A stretch of DNA of 64,000 nucleotides from Prevotella sp. HJM029 (GCF_000599605.1 NZ_KK082672.1:53968-117967), one strand, 5' to 3'; shown: positions 35,383-45,294, numbered from the stretch's first letter. Numbers and translations: made by a program. Notes: generated by a model not told the origin, from the sequence alone.

Positions 35383-36378
35383 TTATCTAAATTTCTTTGT
35401 GAGTGTTTGAATTTCGGTCTTCACTTCAGCTCGTTCATAGAGGATGCGATAGACGGTTTCGAGAATCGGCATATCTATTTGTAGCGTTTTATTGATTTCG
35501 TGCATACATTTCGTGCCGTAATAGCCTTCGGCAATCATTTCCATCTCAATTTGGGCACTTTTCACCGAATAGCCTCGACCAATCATTTTGCCAAAGGTGC
35601 GGTTACGGCTGAATTTGCTATAGGCTGTCACGAGCAAATCGCCCAAATAGGCGCTGTCGTCAATACACCGCGGCGTGGCATTTACCGCTTCGAGGAAATG
35701 GTTCATTTCTTGTATGGCGTTGGAAAGGAACACCGCTTGAAAGTTGTCACCATATTTTAGGCCGTTACAAATACCAGCGGCGATAGCATAAACATTCTTC
35801 AGCACGGCAGCATATTCAATGCCAACGATGTCGGTAGAGCATTGTGTTTTGATGAAAGCATTGTGTAGCAGTTTGGCCACAGCTTGTGCCTTTTTCTTGT
35901 CGGTGCAACCTATAGTGAGATAGGACAATCGTTCCAAGGCCACTTCTTCGGCATGTGAAGGGCCGCCAATACACGCAATATTGTCGTAAGGCACCTGCCA
36001 CACCTGATGAAAATACTCCGAAACAATCATGTTTTCATCGGGCACAATCCCCTTGATGGCCGTCACGATGAGTTTATCGCGCAGAGGCACCGTCAACTTC
36101 TGAAGATGCTGTTTCAAATAGGGTGATGGCGTGACGAAGATAAGCGTGTCATATTGCGCCACAATGTCATCAAGATTGCTCGAGAAAGTAATCTCCTTTA
36201 CATTGAAATGTGCGGTAGTTAGGTAGTCGGGGTTGTGGCCTAAACGCTTAAAAGCCTCAATGCGCTCGTCATGGCGCATATACCAACCGATGTGATGTGT
36301 GTGGTGCATCACCAACTTGGCAATGGCTGTGGCCCACGAACCGCTACCAATGATTGCTATGTTTCCGCAGCTATCCAT
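35383..36378 (-). CDS. gpsA: glycerol-3-phosphate dehydrogenase [NAD(P)+]
   Basis: GpsA makes sn-glycerol 3-phosphate for phospholipids. The NAD-binding loop IIGSGSWATAIAKL is at the N-terminus, KGIVPDENMIVSEYF and IACIGGPSHAEEVA lie in the middle, and the catalytic Lys block VLKNVYAIAAGI follows. From ATG 36378 it has 331 residues; an ATG at 36390 would add four. Both overlap the end of lysS, so lysS and gpsA are translationally coupled. Confidence 0.96.
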   Translation of the reverse strand: MDSCGNIAIIGSGSWATAIAKLVMHHTHHIGWYMRHDERIEAFKRLGHNPDYLTTAHFNVKEITFSSNLDDIVAQYDTLIFVTPSPYLKQHLQKLTVPLRDKLIVTAIKGIVPDENMIVSEYFHQVWQVPYDNIACIGGPSHAEEVALERLSYLTIGCTDKKKAQAVAKLLHNAFIKTQCSTDIVGIEYAAVLKNVYAIAAGICNGLKYGDNFQAVFLSNAIQEMNHFLEAVNATPRCIDDSAYLGDLLVTAYSKFSRNRTFGKMIGRGYSVKSAQIEMEMIAEGYYGTKCMHEINKTLQIDMPILETVYRILYERAEVKTEIQTLTKKFR

Positions 36379-38110
36379 TTGCGCCGTCAATCCACTTCTG
36401 AATATTTTCTAATGCAGGCTTTTCGTAGCCTAATTTATATTTCTTGTTGATCTCCAGCAATTTTTGTTGCAGGCCTTGCGCTTTCTCGTCTTTCAAATCG
36501 CTGATGAGGTTGAAACCTGCTTTACGCAACACATAGACCCAATCTTCGGCTACGCCCAAGGCCGCCCATTCCTTCACGCTGCTTTGCGGCAGTTTGGCTT
36601 CGGGTTTCATTTGCGGGAAGAGCAACACCTCTTGGATAAACTCCTTGCCTGTCATGAGCATGCAAAGACGATCGATGCCGATGCCGATGCCCGATGTGGG
36701 GGGCATGCCATATTGCAAGGCACGCAAAAAGTCCTGATCGATAATCATAGCCTCGTCGTCGCCTTTGTCGGCCAATTTCATTTGCTCTTTAAAACGTTCT
36801 TCTTGATCGATGGGGTCGTTGAGCTCAGAGTAGGCATTGGCCAGCTCCTTGCCGTTCACCATGAGTTCGAAACGCTCGGTGAGGCCGGGTTTCGAGCGGT
36901 GCATCTTCGTGAGCGGGCTCATCTCCACGGGATAATCGATGATGAAGGTGGGTTGGATGAAAGTGCCTTCGCAGAACTCACCAAAGATTTCGTCGATGAG
37001 CTTGCCTTTGCCAAACGAGGCGTCGATGCCTTCTAATTTCAGCTCGTCAACGGCAATATGGCGTATTTCGTCTTCGGTTTTATCCGACAAATCAAAGCCT
37101 GTCTTCTCCTTGATGGCCTCGAGAATGGGCAAACGGCGGAAGGGCGCTTTAAACGAAATGACGTTTTCGCCGTTCTTTACCTCGGTCGCGCCGTTGTTCA
37201 CCGCGCGGCAAATGGTTTCTAACAGTTGCTCGGTGAAGCGCATCATCCAGTTGTAATCTTTATACTGAACGTAGAGCTCCATGCAGGTGAACTCGGGATT
37301 GTGGAACTTGTCCATGCCCTCGTTGCGGAAGTTTTTGCCAATTTCATACACGCCCTCGAGGCCACCCACAATCAGCCGCTTCAGATAGAGCTCGGTGGCG
37401 ATGCGCATATACATGTCAACGTTGAGGGCATTGAAATGCGTGATGAATGGGCGTGCGCTGGCACCGCCAGCAATGCTTTGCAAGGTGGGCGTCTCCACCT
37501 CGGTGTAACCATGCTCGTCGAAGAAGTTGCGCATGGTTTTGAGCACGATAGCACGCTTGAGGAACGTGTCCTTCACACCCTCGTTGACCACCAAATCAAC
37601 GTAGCGTTGACGGGCGCGTAGCTCGGGATCGTCGAATTTATCGTAGGCCACACCATCCTTATATTTCACGATGGGCAGCGGTTTGAGGCTTTTGCTCAGC
37701 AGAGTCAGCTCTTGGGCGTGCACGCTCACTTCGCCTGTCTGCGTGCGGAAGACAAACCCTTTCACGCCCACGAAATCGCCAATGTCTAAGAGTTTTTTAA
37801 ACACCTTATTATATAAATCCTTGTCGTCGCCCGGGCAGATGTCGTCACGCGAGATGTAAACCTGAATGCGGCCACGGCTGTCTTGCAACTCCATGAAGCT
37901 GGCTTTTCCCATGATGCGGCGGCTCATCATGCGGCCTGCAATCACCACTTCGCGTTTCTCTTCGTCGGCATCGAATGCCTTTTTGATGTCAACCGAAAAA
38001 GCATTGGTGGGAAACTCGGCTGCTGGATAGGGATTGATGCCCATTTCCTTGAGCTCTTGAAGACATTGTCTGCGAACAATTTCCTGTTCGCTTAACTCTA
38101 AAATATTCAT
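36371..38110 (-). CDS. lysS: lysyl-tRNA synthetase, class II
   Basis: The 579-residue enzyme has an N-terminal OB fold for the anticodon (about 55-160) and class II motifs: motif 2 FRNEGMDKFHNPEF and motif 3 GIGIGIDRLCMLM. About 70 residues follow motif 3 and the usual C-terminus, with a helix-hairpin-helix-like stretch (WAALGVAEDWVYVLRKAGF); this extension is common in Bacteroidetes LysS. I chose ATG 38110 (MNILELSEQE). It leads the lysS-gpsA-pgi-HAD operon. Confidence 0.97.
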   Translation of the reverse strand: MNILELSEQEIVRRQCLQELKEMGINPYPAAEFPTNAFSVDIKKAFDADEEKREVVIAGRMMSRRIMGKASFMELQDSRGRIQVYISRDDICPGDDKDLYNKVFKKLLDIGDFVGVKGFVFRTQTGEVSVHAQELTLLSKSLKPLPIVKYKDGVAYDKFDDPELRARQRYVDLVVNEGVKDTFLKRAIVLKTMRNFFDEHGYTEVETPTLQSIAGGASARPFITHFNALNVDMYMRIATELYLKRLIVGGLEGVYEIGKNFRNEGMDKFHNPEFTCMELYVQYKDYNWMMRFTEQLLETICRAVNNGATEVKNGENVISFKAPFRRLPILEAIKEKTGFDLSDKTEDEIRHIAVDELKLEGIDASFGKGKLIDEIFGEFCEGTFIQPTFIIDYPVEMSPLTKMHRSKPGLTERFELMVNGKELANAYSELNDPIDQEERFKEQMKLADKGDDEAMIIDQDFLRALQYGMPPTSGIGIGIDRLCMLMTGKEFIQEVLLFPQMKPEAKLPQSSVKEWAALGVAEDWVYVLRKAGFNLISDLKDEKAQGLQQKLLEINKKYKLGYEKPALENIQKWIDGANG

Positions 38111-38144
38111 TGTTATTTCGTTGCTGTTTTTTATTTTCTGCATG

Positions 38145-38152
38145 CAAAAATA
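38145..38152 (-). promoter_or_regulatory. -7 element of the lysS operon
   Basis: TATTTTTG on the minus strand lies 35 bases before the lysS start. Confidence 0.55.
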
Positions 38153-38260
38153 CGAAAAAAAACTGAGTAACGTCGCCTTTTCTATGCCAGTCTTCGCTTT
38201 TTGAAAGTTTTTCGGCGGCTGAAATTGTATAAAATGCGATGAAACAATTTTGTATATTGT

Positions 38261-38570
38261 TTGCAGTTCGCCTGCAAAAACAATGCATTTTCGCGCGATT
38301 ATTGCAGTTTACCTGCGAGTATTATGCAAATTTACATCTTATTTGCAGTTTACCTGCAAGCAATGTTCATATTTGTTTGCTATTCGCAGTTGTCCTGCAA
38401 ATAGAACTCATATTTGCAAGTTATGTGCAGTTGTGCTGCAAGTATCATGCGTATCTGTGCATTATTTGCAGTTCACCTGCAAATATGATGCGTTTTTTTG
38501 TGTTCTTTACAGTTATCCTGCAAATAGAATATGGAAATAAGCATTGTTTGCAGTTGTCCTGCAAATGATG
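38261..38570. repeat. tandem array C: 8 units of 41 bp
   Basis: The palindrome TTGCAG-N5-CTGCAA (17 bp) occurs eight times, with centres at 38269 and every 41 bases to 38556. Stem bases are mostly conserved, while the five-base loop varies (TTCGC, TTTAC, TTGTC, TTATC) and the 24-bp spacers are AT-rich and much less conserved. The array lies between the 3' end of the AI-2E family gene and the lysS promoter. Confidence 0.93.
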
Positions 38571-38603
38571 TGCAATCGTTGGAGAACGTGTTTCTTTATG
38601 AGA

Positions 38604-38643
38604 ACAAGGCGGCACGCAATGGTTTCATTGCATGCCGCCTTGT
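38604..38643. terminator. strong hairpin, probable terminator of the AI-2E gene
   Basis: ACAAGGCGGC and GCAATG pair with their complements across a 2-base mismatch around a GTTT loop, giving an 18-base-pair arm. There is no long T run, so termination is likely but not certain. Confidence 0.6.
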
Positions 38644-38721
38644 TGCTGCTTTGCCCGAAGGGTTGGGGGATTATGCCGCTTTGTTTTTCTTGCTCGTAGC
38701 GTTTGGGATGGGGCTTGAAAG

Positions 38722-39810
38722 CTATTCTTTTGGTTCCTCTTGTATTGGGGGTATCTCATGCGTCACATAGCGTTGCCAATAAACCATGACGAGCGTGGTG
38801 AGCGGCAATGCTACGATGAGCCCAATGAAACCAAGCAGGGCGCCCCACACCGAGAGCGACAACAACAGAATGGCGGGATTGAGTCCCATGGCTTTGCCCA
38901 TAATTTTTGGGGTTACAATCATGTCGGTAATCACCTGAACGACGGCAAAAACGAGTAGCGCCAAGCCGAAAACCACCCAGAAGCTTTGGCCCGTATTGGC
39001 GGCCTTGAGCATAGCTAAGAAGGCTGTGGGGACGAGGGCGAAGGTGTGCAAATAAGGCACCAAGTCGAGGATGCCGATTAAAATGCCTAAGCCGATGGCC
39101 ATGGGAAAGCCGATGATGGTGAAGCCGATGCAGAACATAATGCCCATGCACAGCGCCACGAGCCCTTGGCCGCGAATGTAACTATTGAGTGCCGTCTTGG
39201 CGTCTTGTGACAGCTCGTGCCAAAAGGGACGATATTTCTTGGGAAAGATTTTAATCCAGTTGGCCGTGAGATATTCGTAGTCCAAGAGGATGAAAAACGT
39301 GTAGAGCAGCGTGATGAGCGATGCTACGATGCTGAGCAGGATGCTGGCCGTTTGGCTCACCAACGTGAAAACCTTGGGCATAGCGGTGTGGAGGGCGTCG
39401 CTGAAGTTCTTGCTATGCAGAAATTCGGTGATTTGTTTTTGGTTGCGTTCAATCCAGTTCGAGATATATTTTGTGAGGTCGTTGGTGTGGGTTGTTTGGT
39501 GTAACCATTGCGAGAGAATGTCCTGCACCTTGTTGGATTGCTCCATCATGGGCGGAATGATGAAATAGAGCATGCCGCCGATGACAACCACGACCATAAG
39601 GAAGGCCACGATGATGCTCAGTGCCCGTATGCGCAGATGGAGCCTATCTTCGATGAATTTCACAATCGGATAGAGCAAATAGGCCAACAGCCATGCGATG
39701 AAGAATGGCAGCAACACGCTGCTCAGATAGTTGAGTAGTAGCAGAACTGCAATGACAATGGCGCCGATGCCTGCCCAACGAATAAACCGGTCGAATGTAA
39801 TCTCTTTCAT
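38722..39810 (-). CDS. AI-2E family transporter (PerM-like)
   Basis: The 362-residue inner-membrane protein has about eight membrane segments and the family pattern: FIAWLLAYLLYPIVKFIEDR near residues 37-56, a periplasmic region rich in Gln/Thr/Lys (about 95-150), and PKIMGKAMGLNPAILLLSLSVWGALLG in the C-terminal third. Members export AI-2 or act as Na+/H+ or other efflux proteins; the substrate here cannot be told. Confidence 0.9.
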   Translation of the reverse strand: MKEITFDRFIRWAGIGAIVIAVLLLLNYLSSVLLPFFIAWLLAYLLYPIVKFIEDRLHLRIRALSIIVAFLMVVVVIGGMLYFIIPPMMEQSNKVQDILSQWLHQTTHTNDLTKYISNWIERNQKQITEFLHSKNFSDALHTAMPKVFTLVSQTASILLSIVASLITLLYTFFILLDYEYLTANWIKIFPKKYRPFWHELSQDAKTALNSYIRGQGLVALCMGIMFCIGFTIIGFPMAIGLGILIGILDLVPYLHTFALVPTAFLAMLKAANTGQSFWVVFGLALLVFAVVQVITDMIVTPKIMGKAMGLNPAILLLSLSVWGALLGFIGLIVALPLTTLVMVYWQRYVTHEIPPIQEEPKE

Positions 39811-39822
39811 CTTGAATGCTTT

Positions 39823-40404
39823 TTATTTTTCCTCGCGAATAGCCTTCTGGAAGCAATTTCGGCAAAGTGGCTCGTATTCTGTTTGCTCGCCCAGCATCAC
39901 GCGGTGGGCATTGGCCACTAACCGATGGCTCACATAGGCTAATGCGCCACATTTCACGCAGATGGCGTGCACTTTAGTTACTTCATCGGCCACCGCGCAA
40001 AGTGCTGGTATTGGGCCAAAGGGCACTCCTTGGTAATCCATGTCTAATCCTGCTACAATCACCCGCACACCGCGGTTGGCCAGCGCATTGCACACGTCGA
40101 CCAAGCCATCGTCGAAGAATTGTGCCTCGTCGATGCCCACTACGTCGATGTCGGCCGTGAGCAACATCAATGCCCCCGATGCGTCAATCGGCGTGGAATG
40201 AATGCTGTTCTGATCGTGACTCACCACGTCGTCTTCAGAGTAGCGTACGTCTATGGTTGGTTTGAAAATCTCAACCCGTTGTTTAGCAAACTTGGCACGC
40301 TTCATGCGGCGGATGAGTTCTTCGGTCTTTCCCGAGAACATCGAACCGCAAATCACTTCTATTCGTCCGCGACGACAGGTTTCTCCGATTGAATTTTCCA
40401 TCAT
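39823..40404 (-). CDS. tdk: thymidine kinase
   Basis: Tdk phosphorylates thymidine for nucleotide salvage. The 193-residue length is normal. The P-loop [12 protein letters not shown] is near residues 19-30, DEAQFFDD near 95-102 and the lasso-domain zinc ligands CVKCG and CRNCF follow. The start codon is ATG 40404 or the next ATG 40401. A -7 element at 40413-40420 gives an extremely short leader. Confidence 0.95.
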   Translation of the reverse strand: MMENSIGETCRRGRIEVICGSMFSGKTEELIRRMKRAKFAKQRVEIFKPTIDVRYSEDDVVSHDQNSIHSTPIDASGALMLLTADIDVVGIDEAQFFDDGLVDVCNALANRGVRVIVAGLDMDYQGVPFGPIPALCAVADEVTKVHAICVKCGALAYVSHRLVANAHRVMLGEQTEYEPLCRNCFQKAIREEK

Positions 40405-40412
40405 AATGTGTG

Positions 40413-40420
40413 CAAAGTTA
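40413..40420 (-). promoter_or_regulatory. -7 element of tdk
   Basis: TAACTTTG on the minus strand lies only nine bases before the ATG at 40404, so the transcript should be nearly leaderless. Confidence 0.55.
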
Positions 40421-40587
40421 AGAAAAAAAACGAAAACCCATCGGCTTGCATCTAAAAAGAAAAGCCGCCGCCATTGCCATGCGCGCAATTCTTTTGTTTT
40501 TAAAACATATCTTTTCAGTTGTATTGTTAGATTTTTAAAAATTGCAAAGAAACGCAGGCTTCTGTTGGGCGTCATGCAGATTTATTA

Positions 40588-40595
40588 TATATTTG
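40588..40595 (+). promoter_or_regulatory. -7 element of rsmI
   Basis: TATATTTG lies nine bases before the ATG at 40605; the mRNA would be nearly leaderless, as for tdk on the other strand. Confidence 0.55.
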
Positions 40596-40604
40596 CGACA
40601 CGAT

Positions 40605-41315
40605 ATGGGAACATTATATATTATACCCACGCCTGTTGGCAACATGGAAGATATGACGTTTCGAGCCATTCGCTTGTTGAAAGAAGCCGATTTGGTTTTG
40701 GCAGAAGATACCCGCACATCGAGTGTCTTGTTAAAGCATTATGACATAAAAAATCGGTTGATGGCACACCATAAATTCAATGAGCATGGCACGGCTGCTC
40801 CTATCGTAGAGCGTTTGAAGGCGGGTGAGACCATTGCTTTGGTGAGCGATGCCGGCACACCAGGCGTCAGTGACCCTGGATTTCTATTGGCGCGTGAGGC
40901 TGTTAAGGCAGGCATTGAAGTGCAAACCTTGCCTGGTGCCACAGCCTGCATTCCAGCTTTGATTTCGTCGGGCTTGCCTTGCGACCGTTTTTGTTTTGAA
41001 GGTTTCTTGCCGCAGAAGAAAGGTCGCCAAACTATTTTGCAAAGTTTGCAAAATGAGCCACGCACGATGGTATTTTATGAATCACCTCATCGGCTTGTGA
41101 AGACGCTCAAACAATTTGCCGAGGTCTTTGGCAACGACCGCCAAGTGAGTGTGGCGCGCGAAATCTCTAAGCTCCATGAGGAGCATGTGCGTGGCACTTT
41201 GGCTGAAGTTATTGCTCATTTTGAGGAAGCTTCACCACGTGGCGAAATTGTTATCACATTAGCCGGATGTAATGTAAAGAAAACTAAAGATAAACAATTA
41301 AAATTAGAGGAGTAA
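40605..41315 (+). CDS. rsmI: 16S rRNA (cytidine1402-2'-O)-methyltransferase
   Basis: RsmI methylates the ribose of C1402 in 16S rRNA. The 236-residue protein has the N-terminal TLYIIPTPVGNMEDMT, AEDTRTSSVLLKHY, the SAM-pocket block LVSDAGTPGVSDPGF and LPGATACIPAL of the tetrapyrrole methylase fold. The start is at ATG 40605; upstream codons lie in the promoter. Confidence 0.96.
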   Translation: MGTLYIIPTPVGNMEDMTFRAIRLLKEADLVLAEDTRTSSVLLKHYDIKNRLMAHHKFNEHGTAAPIVERLKAGETIALVSDAGTPGVSDPGFLLAREAVKAGIEVQTLPGATACIPALISSGLPCDRFCFEGFLPQKKGRQTILQSLQNEPRTMVFYESPHRLVKTLKQFAEVFGNDRQVSVAREISKLHEEHVRGTLAEVIAHFEEASPRGEIVITLAGCNVKKTKDKQLKLEE

Positions 41316-41320
41316 AAGTT

Positions 41321-42175
41321 ATGAAAAAAATGCTATTCTTATCGGTCAGTGTTTTGTTGCTGACCTTTGCAAGTTGCAAACAAAACAAGAGTGAAAATGC
41401 CTCCAGTAATGCACACGAAAATGATTCCTTAGAGCAGATTTTGTCGCAGAAGGATTCTGAAATCAACGACATGATGGCTTTGATGAATGAGGTACAAGAG
41501 GGATTTCGGCAGATTAACGAAGCCGAGAATCGTGTCACCATTGCGAAAGATGGTGAGGGAGCTGACAAGAAACAAATGTTGCGTGACAATGTAAAATTCA
41601 TTGCAGCAACGATGCAAAAGAATCGTGAGCTCATTGCAAAGTTGCGTCAACAGCTTTCATCGAGTTCGTTAAAAGGAACACAACTCAAGGCCACCATTGA
41701 CAATTTGGTGAAGCAATTGGATGAGAAGGATCAGCAGTTGCAACAGTTGCGTGCCGATTTAGATGCCAAAGACATTCACATTGGGGAATTGGACGAAACC
41801 ATTAGCAATCTCAATACGAATGTGAGCCACCTCACTACGGAGAGTAAACAGAAGACCGAGACCATCAATGCACAGGACAAACAGCTCAATACGGCCTGGT
41901 ATGTGTTTGGAACAAAAAGCGAACTTAAGGAGCAACGCATCATCGCTGATGGAAAAGTATTGCAAGGCAACTTCAATAAGAACTATTTCACGAAGATTGA
42001 TATTCGTGTAGATAAGGTTATCAAACTTTATTCAAAATCGGCTAAATTGCTTACCTTGCACCCTGCAAGCAGCTACACTTTGGCGCGCGATGCCAACAAG
42101 CAATTTGTGTTGACGATTACCAATCCTGAGATTTTCTGGAGCACAAGCAAATATTTGGTTATTCAAGTGAAATAG
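41321..42175 (+). CDS. coiled-coil lipoprotein, Cbp1-like
   Basis: The 284-residue protein has a lipoprotein signal with lipobox TFASC (Cys19), a long coiled coil (about 37-190, with heptad stretches such as LKATIDNLVKQLDEKDQQLQQ) and a compact C-terminal domain ending FWSTSKYLVIQVK. The layout and ending resemble Bacteroidetes proteins annotated as Cbp1 collagen-binding adhesins; that link is from memory, and binding to collagen should not be assumed. It starts six bases after rsmI and is followed by a terminator. Confidence 0.7.
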   Translation: MKKMLFLSVSVLLLTFASCKQNKSENASSNAHENDSLEQILSQKDSEINDMMALMNEVQEGFRQINEAENRVTIAKDGEGADKKQMLRDNVKFIAATMQKNRELIAKLRQQLSSSSLKGTQLKATIDNLVKQLDEKDQQLQQLRADLDAKDIHIGELDETISNLNTNVSHLTTESKQKTETINAQDKQLNTAWYVFGTKSELKEQRIIADGKVLQGNFNKNYFTKIDIRVDKVIKLYSKSAKLLTLHPASSYTLARDANKQFVLTITNPEIFWSTSKYLVIQVK

Positions 42176-42255
42176 TGGGGATATCACTCGTCATTGTCCT
42201 TAGCCCATTTTTAGGGTGATGCAGTGCGAGCTAAATTCCAAAAATATTCAAAATA

Positions 42256-42298
42256 AAACCCGTTGAATAGTAAAGTGCTATCCAACGGGTTTTTGTTT
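42256..42298. terminator. bidirectional terminator
   Basis: AAACCCGTTG.ATAG pairs with CTAT.CAACGGGTTT (one mismatch) around a 7-base loop and is followed by TTTTTGTTTT on the + strand. It lies between the convergent lipoprotein and copper ATPase genes. Confidence 0.85.
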
Positions 42299-42382
42299 TA
42301 TGCTTCTTACCTGCAGTCGCTATGTTAATTTGAGCGTGCAAATAGCATGCGTCCGTTTCATGCCCCAAACGAGTTTGATGGC

Positions 42383-44305
42383 TTATGCTGTTACGAAACG
42401 TAGACGAAGGCTGTTGAGCACCACACTCACACTCGAGAAGGCCATGAGCGCGCTGGCCCAAAGGGGCGTGATTTGCCAGTCGATGCCGAAGGCATAGAGC
42501 ACACCGGCAGCCAACGGAATGCAAATGAGGTTGTAGATGAAAGCCCAGAAAAGGTTTTGTGCAATCATCCGCACCGTGCGCTGACTCAGGTCGAAGGCGC
42601 GGGGAATGTTGCGCAGGTCATCGCCCATGAGCGTCACTTGTGCCACATCCATCGCCACATCGGTGCCTCGCCCAATGGCCATGCTCACGTCGGCCAAGGC
42701 TAGCGCCTGCGTGTCGTTGATGCCGTCACCAATCATGGCTACGGTGTGACCTTCGCGTTGCAACTGGCGCACAAGGTTCTCCTTGTCTTGTGGTAGCACC
42801 TTGCTTTGATAATGTTCAATACCAGCTTTGTTGGCCCAATAGTGGGCTGCCTCCTCTTTGTCGCCACTCATCATGTAGACCGCGATGCCACGTTCCTGCA
42901 AGGCTTTCATGGCTTCGGCCGCATGGGGCTTCAGGGTTTCGCGCGCTTCTAAATCAAGGTTGTCGGCTTTGGTGAAGTCGATGGCTTGATTGGGCAAAGT
43001 GAGTGTGCCCGTCTTGTCTATCACGATGGCATCAACCTTGCGCATGCGCTCCAAGGCGGTAGCATCCTTGATGAGCACTTGCAGTTCGGCAGCCTTACCG
43101 ATGCCCACCATCAGCGCCGTCGGCGTGGCCAATCCCATGGCACACGGGCAGGCAATGACCAGCACAGCGATGGCCGAAAGGATGGCTTGTGGCAGATGAT
43201 CCGCGCCGCCCGCAACGAGCCAGATGACGAAGGTGAGCAAGGCGATGGCCGTAACAACGGGCACAAACACGAGCGCCACCTTGTCAACGACGCGCTGCAC
43301 AGGCGCTTTGCTGCTCTGGGCGGCTTGCACCATGCGGATGATTTGTGCCAAAGCGGTGTCTTCGCCAATCTGTTGTGCCTTCAATCGCAGCTTGCCTTGA
43401 CTGGGGATGGTGCCTGCCAACACCCGACTCCCCACGCGCTTTTCGGCAGGAGTAGGCTCGCCCGTAATCATGCTCTCGTCGACATAGGCCGCATCGGCGG
43501 TCATAAAACTCTCGGCCTGCGTCACGATGCCGTCGACAGGTATCTTCTCGCCCGCGCGCACCTCTAACACATCGCCTTTCGCAATGGTGGCGATGGGCAC
43601 CTCGTCCACGTGGTCGCCATCCACCAAACGTGCCGTTTTGGGTTGCATTCCCATGAGGCGGCGAATGGAAGCAGCGGTGGCATCCTTGGCACGTTCTTCT
43701 AACAGGCGCCCCGTGAGCACAAAGGTGATAATCATCACGCTGGCATCGAAATAGGTGTGCCATGCGATTCCACGACTACCCCACAGCGCATCGCCCCAGA
43801 AAGTGTTGATGCAGCTAAACACGAAGCTGATGCCGGTGGACAGCGCAACGAGCGTATCCATGTTGGCCGTGAGATGGCGCAACTGCTTAACGGCGTTGAT
43901 AAAGAATTCGCGTCCGCAATACATGAAATTGGCCAATGCCAGCAATAAGGCCACTTGGTTGGCCATATCGCGGCTACCAAGTGGCAACCAATGCATGGAA
44001 ATCGCCATGACCGAGAGGGCAAAGAGCCACGAAAGCAGCGTGCGCCGGCGCAGCAACGTGTAGGCGCGCTGCTCGATTTCGGCCACACTGCGGTCGTTCT
44101 CAATAACTAAGTCGTAGCCGATGTCGTTCACGGCCTGCTTCATTTTCTCCAACGAAATGGTGGTGGGGTCATAGTCGATGAGCGCCGAACGTCCCGGCAA
44201 CGACACCGAAGCCGAGCTGATGCCAGCCAAGGAGTTGAGCTTTTTCTCAACGTTGGCCGAGCAAGCCGAGCAGGCCATGCCCACCACAGGGATAGTTTTC
44301 TTCAT
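42383..44305 (-). CDS. copper P1B-type ATPase lacking the nucleotide-binding domain
   Basis: The protein has 640 residues against about 735 for the family. It has an N-terminal HMA domain ([10 protein letters not shown], Cys12/Cys15), the membrane region, the actuator motif TGEP, the copper site CPC in [13 protein letters not shown], the phosphorylation motif DKTGT (Asp430) and the hinge [16 protein letters not shown]. Between DKTGT and the following P-domain block LKPHAAEAM only about 22 residues remain, where about 120 are expected; the HP (SEHPLA) motif and the GxG of the ATP-binding domain are absent. The frame is intact across this point. It pairs with a copper chaperone gene. Confidence 0.85.
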   Translation of the reverse strand: MKKTIPVVGMACSACSANVEKKLNSLAGISSASVSLPGRSALIDYDPTTISLEKMKQAVNDIGYDLVIENDRSVAEIEQRAYTLLRRRTLLSWLFALSVMAISMHWLPLGSRDMANQVALLLALANFMYCGREFFINAVKQLRHLTANMDTLVALSTGISFVFSCINTFWGDALWGSRGIAWHTYFDASVMIITFVLTGRLLEERAKDATAASIRRLMGMQPKTARLVDGDHVDEVPIATIAKGDVLEVRAGEKIPVDGIVTQAESFMTADAAYVDESMITGEPTPAEKRVGSRVLAGTIPSQGKLRLKAQQIGEDTALAQIIRMVQAAQSSKAPVQRVVDKVALVFVPVVTAIALLTFVIWLVAGGADHLPQAILSAIAVLVIACPCAMGLATPTALMVGIGKAAELQVLIKDATALERMRKVDAIVIDKTGTLTLPNQAIDFTKADNLDLEARETLKPHAAEAMKALQERGIAVYMMSGDKEEAAHYWANKAGIEHYQSKVLPQDKENLVRQLQREGHTVAMIGDGINDTQALALADVSMAIGRGTDVAMDVAQVTLMGDDLRNIPRAFDLSQRTVRMIAQNLFWAFIYNLICIPLAAGVLYAFGIDWQITPLWASALMAFSSVSVVLNSLRLRFVTA

Positions 44306-44311
44306 ATGCGT

Positions 44312-44527
44312 TTACTCTAAAATCAGTTCATAATGCCCCGCCTCGTCAACGGCTTTCTTGATGGCTTCGGCCGAAACCTTTGCAGCATCGAAATCAACGG
44401 CCACGTTGGCGGCATCCAAATGCGCCTCAGCCTTTTCTACACCCGGCAAAGCCTGGATAGCCTCTTCCACATGTGCTTTGCAATGACTGCACTTCATTCC
44501 TTCAACTTTAAATGTTTTTGTTGCCAT
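44312..44527 (-). CDS. heavy-metal-associated (CopZ-like) chaperone
   Basis: The 71-residue protein is a single HMA domain with the metal site MKCSHC (Cys13, Cys16). It would deliver copper to the ATPase encoded six bases downstream. It has its own promoter and a good ribosome-binding site AAAGGAGA. Confidence 0.9.
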   Translation of the reverse strand: MATKTFKVEGMKCSHCKAHVEEAIQALPGVEKAEAHLDAANVAVDFDAAKVSAEAIKKAVDEAGHYELILE

Positions 44528-44562
44528 AATCTATTCTCCTTTGTTTTTTAATTTATCGTAGG

Positions 44563-44570
44563 CAAAGGTA
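44563..44570 (-). promoter_or_regulatory. -7 element of the copper operon
   Basis: TACCTTTG on the minus strand lies 36 bases before the chaperone start. Confidence 0.6.
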
Positions 44571-44691
44571 GTGTGTTTTTGGGTAAGGCACATTACAAAA
44601 TTGTGGATAGTTGTTACAATATTCTGTTACTATGGGATAGGCTTTTTCCAAATATTTCTTAATAGCATGGAGATTGCCGCAGAATTTGTGG

Positions 44692-44699
44692 TATATTTG
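44692..44699 (+). promoter_or_regulatory. -7 element of the LemA gene
   Basis: TATATTTG lies 31 bases before the ATG at 44730, which rules out the longer open frame beginning at 44571. Confidence 0.6.
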
Positions 44700-44729
44700 C
44701 AAGCAAACTCATGCAAAAAACAAAGAATT

Positions 44730-45290
44730 ATGACAGGAATTATTATTCTCATTGTCGTGGTGCTGTTGGCACTGTGGCTCATTTCGATTTACAATCGTTT
44801 GGTGAAGTTGCGGAATAACCGCGAGAATGCATTTGCTAACATCGACGTGCAGTTGAAGCAACGCCACGACCTTGTGCCGCAGTTGGTCGCAACGGTGAAG
44901 GGCTATGCCACACACGAGCGCGAATTGTTGGAGAAAGTGACGGAAGCACGCGCGCAAGCTATGGGCGCAACGACGATGGACGACAAGATAGCGGCCGAGA
45001 ATTCGCTCACCGCAGCCTTATCGGGTTTAAAAGTTTCGTTGGAGGCTTATCCTGATTTGAAAGCCAACCAAAACTTTTTGCAATTACAAAACGAGCTGGC
45101 CGACATCGAGAATAAGTTGGCTGCTGTGCGTCGCTTCTTCAATTCGGCTACGCGCGAATTGAACAACGCTGTGCAAACCTTCCCATCGAACCTCATTGCG
45201 GGCATGTTTGGTTTTAAAACCGAACCGATGTTTGAAATACCCACCGAGCAACGCGCCGAATTGGACAAAGCACCCGAAGTAAAGTTCTGA
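44730..45290 (+). CDS. LemA family protein
   Basis: The 186-residue protein has one N-terminal membrane segment (about residues 2-21) followed by YNRLVKLRNNRENAFANIDVQLKQRHDLVPQLV, the LemA signature, and NSATRELNNAVQTFPSN near the end. LemA proteins are helical, with the N-terminus outside the membrane; their role is unclear. It is four bases before an M48 peptidase gene, a pairing common in bacteria. Confidence 0.94.
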   Translation: MTGIIILIVVVLLALWLISIYNRLVKLRNNRENAFANIDVQLKQRHDLVPQLVATVKGYATHERELLEKVTEARAQAMGATTMDDKIAAENSLTAALSGLKVSLEAYPDLKANQNFLQLQNELADIENKLAAVRRFFNSATRELNNAVQTFPSNLIAGMFGFKTEPMFEIPTEQRAELDKAPEVKF

Positions 45291-45294
45291 GCCG

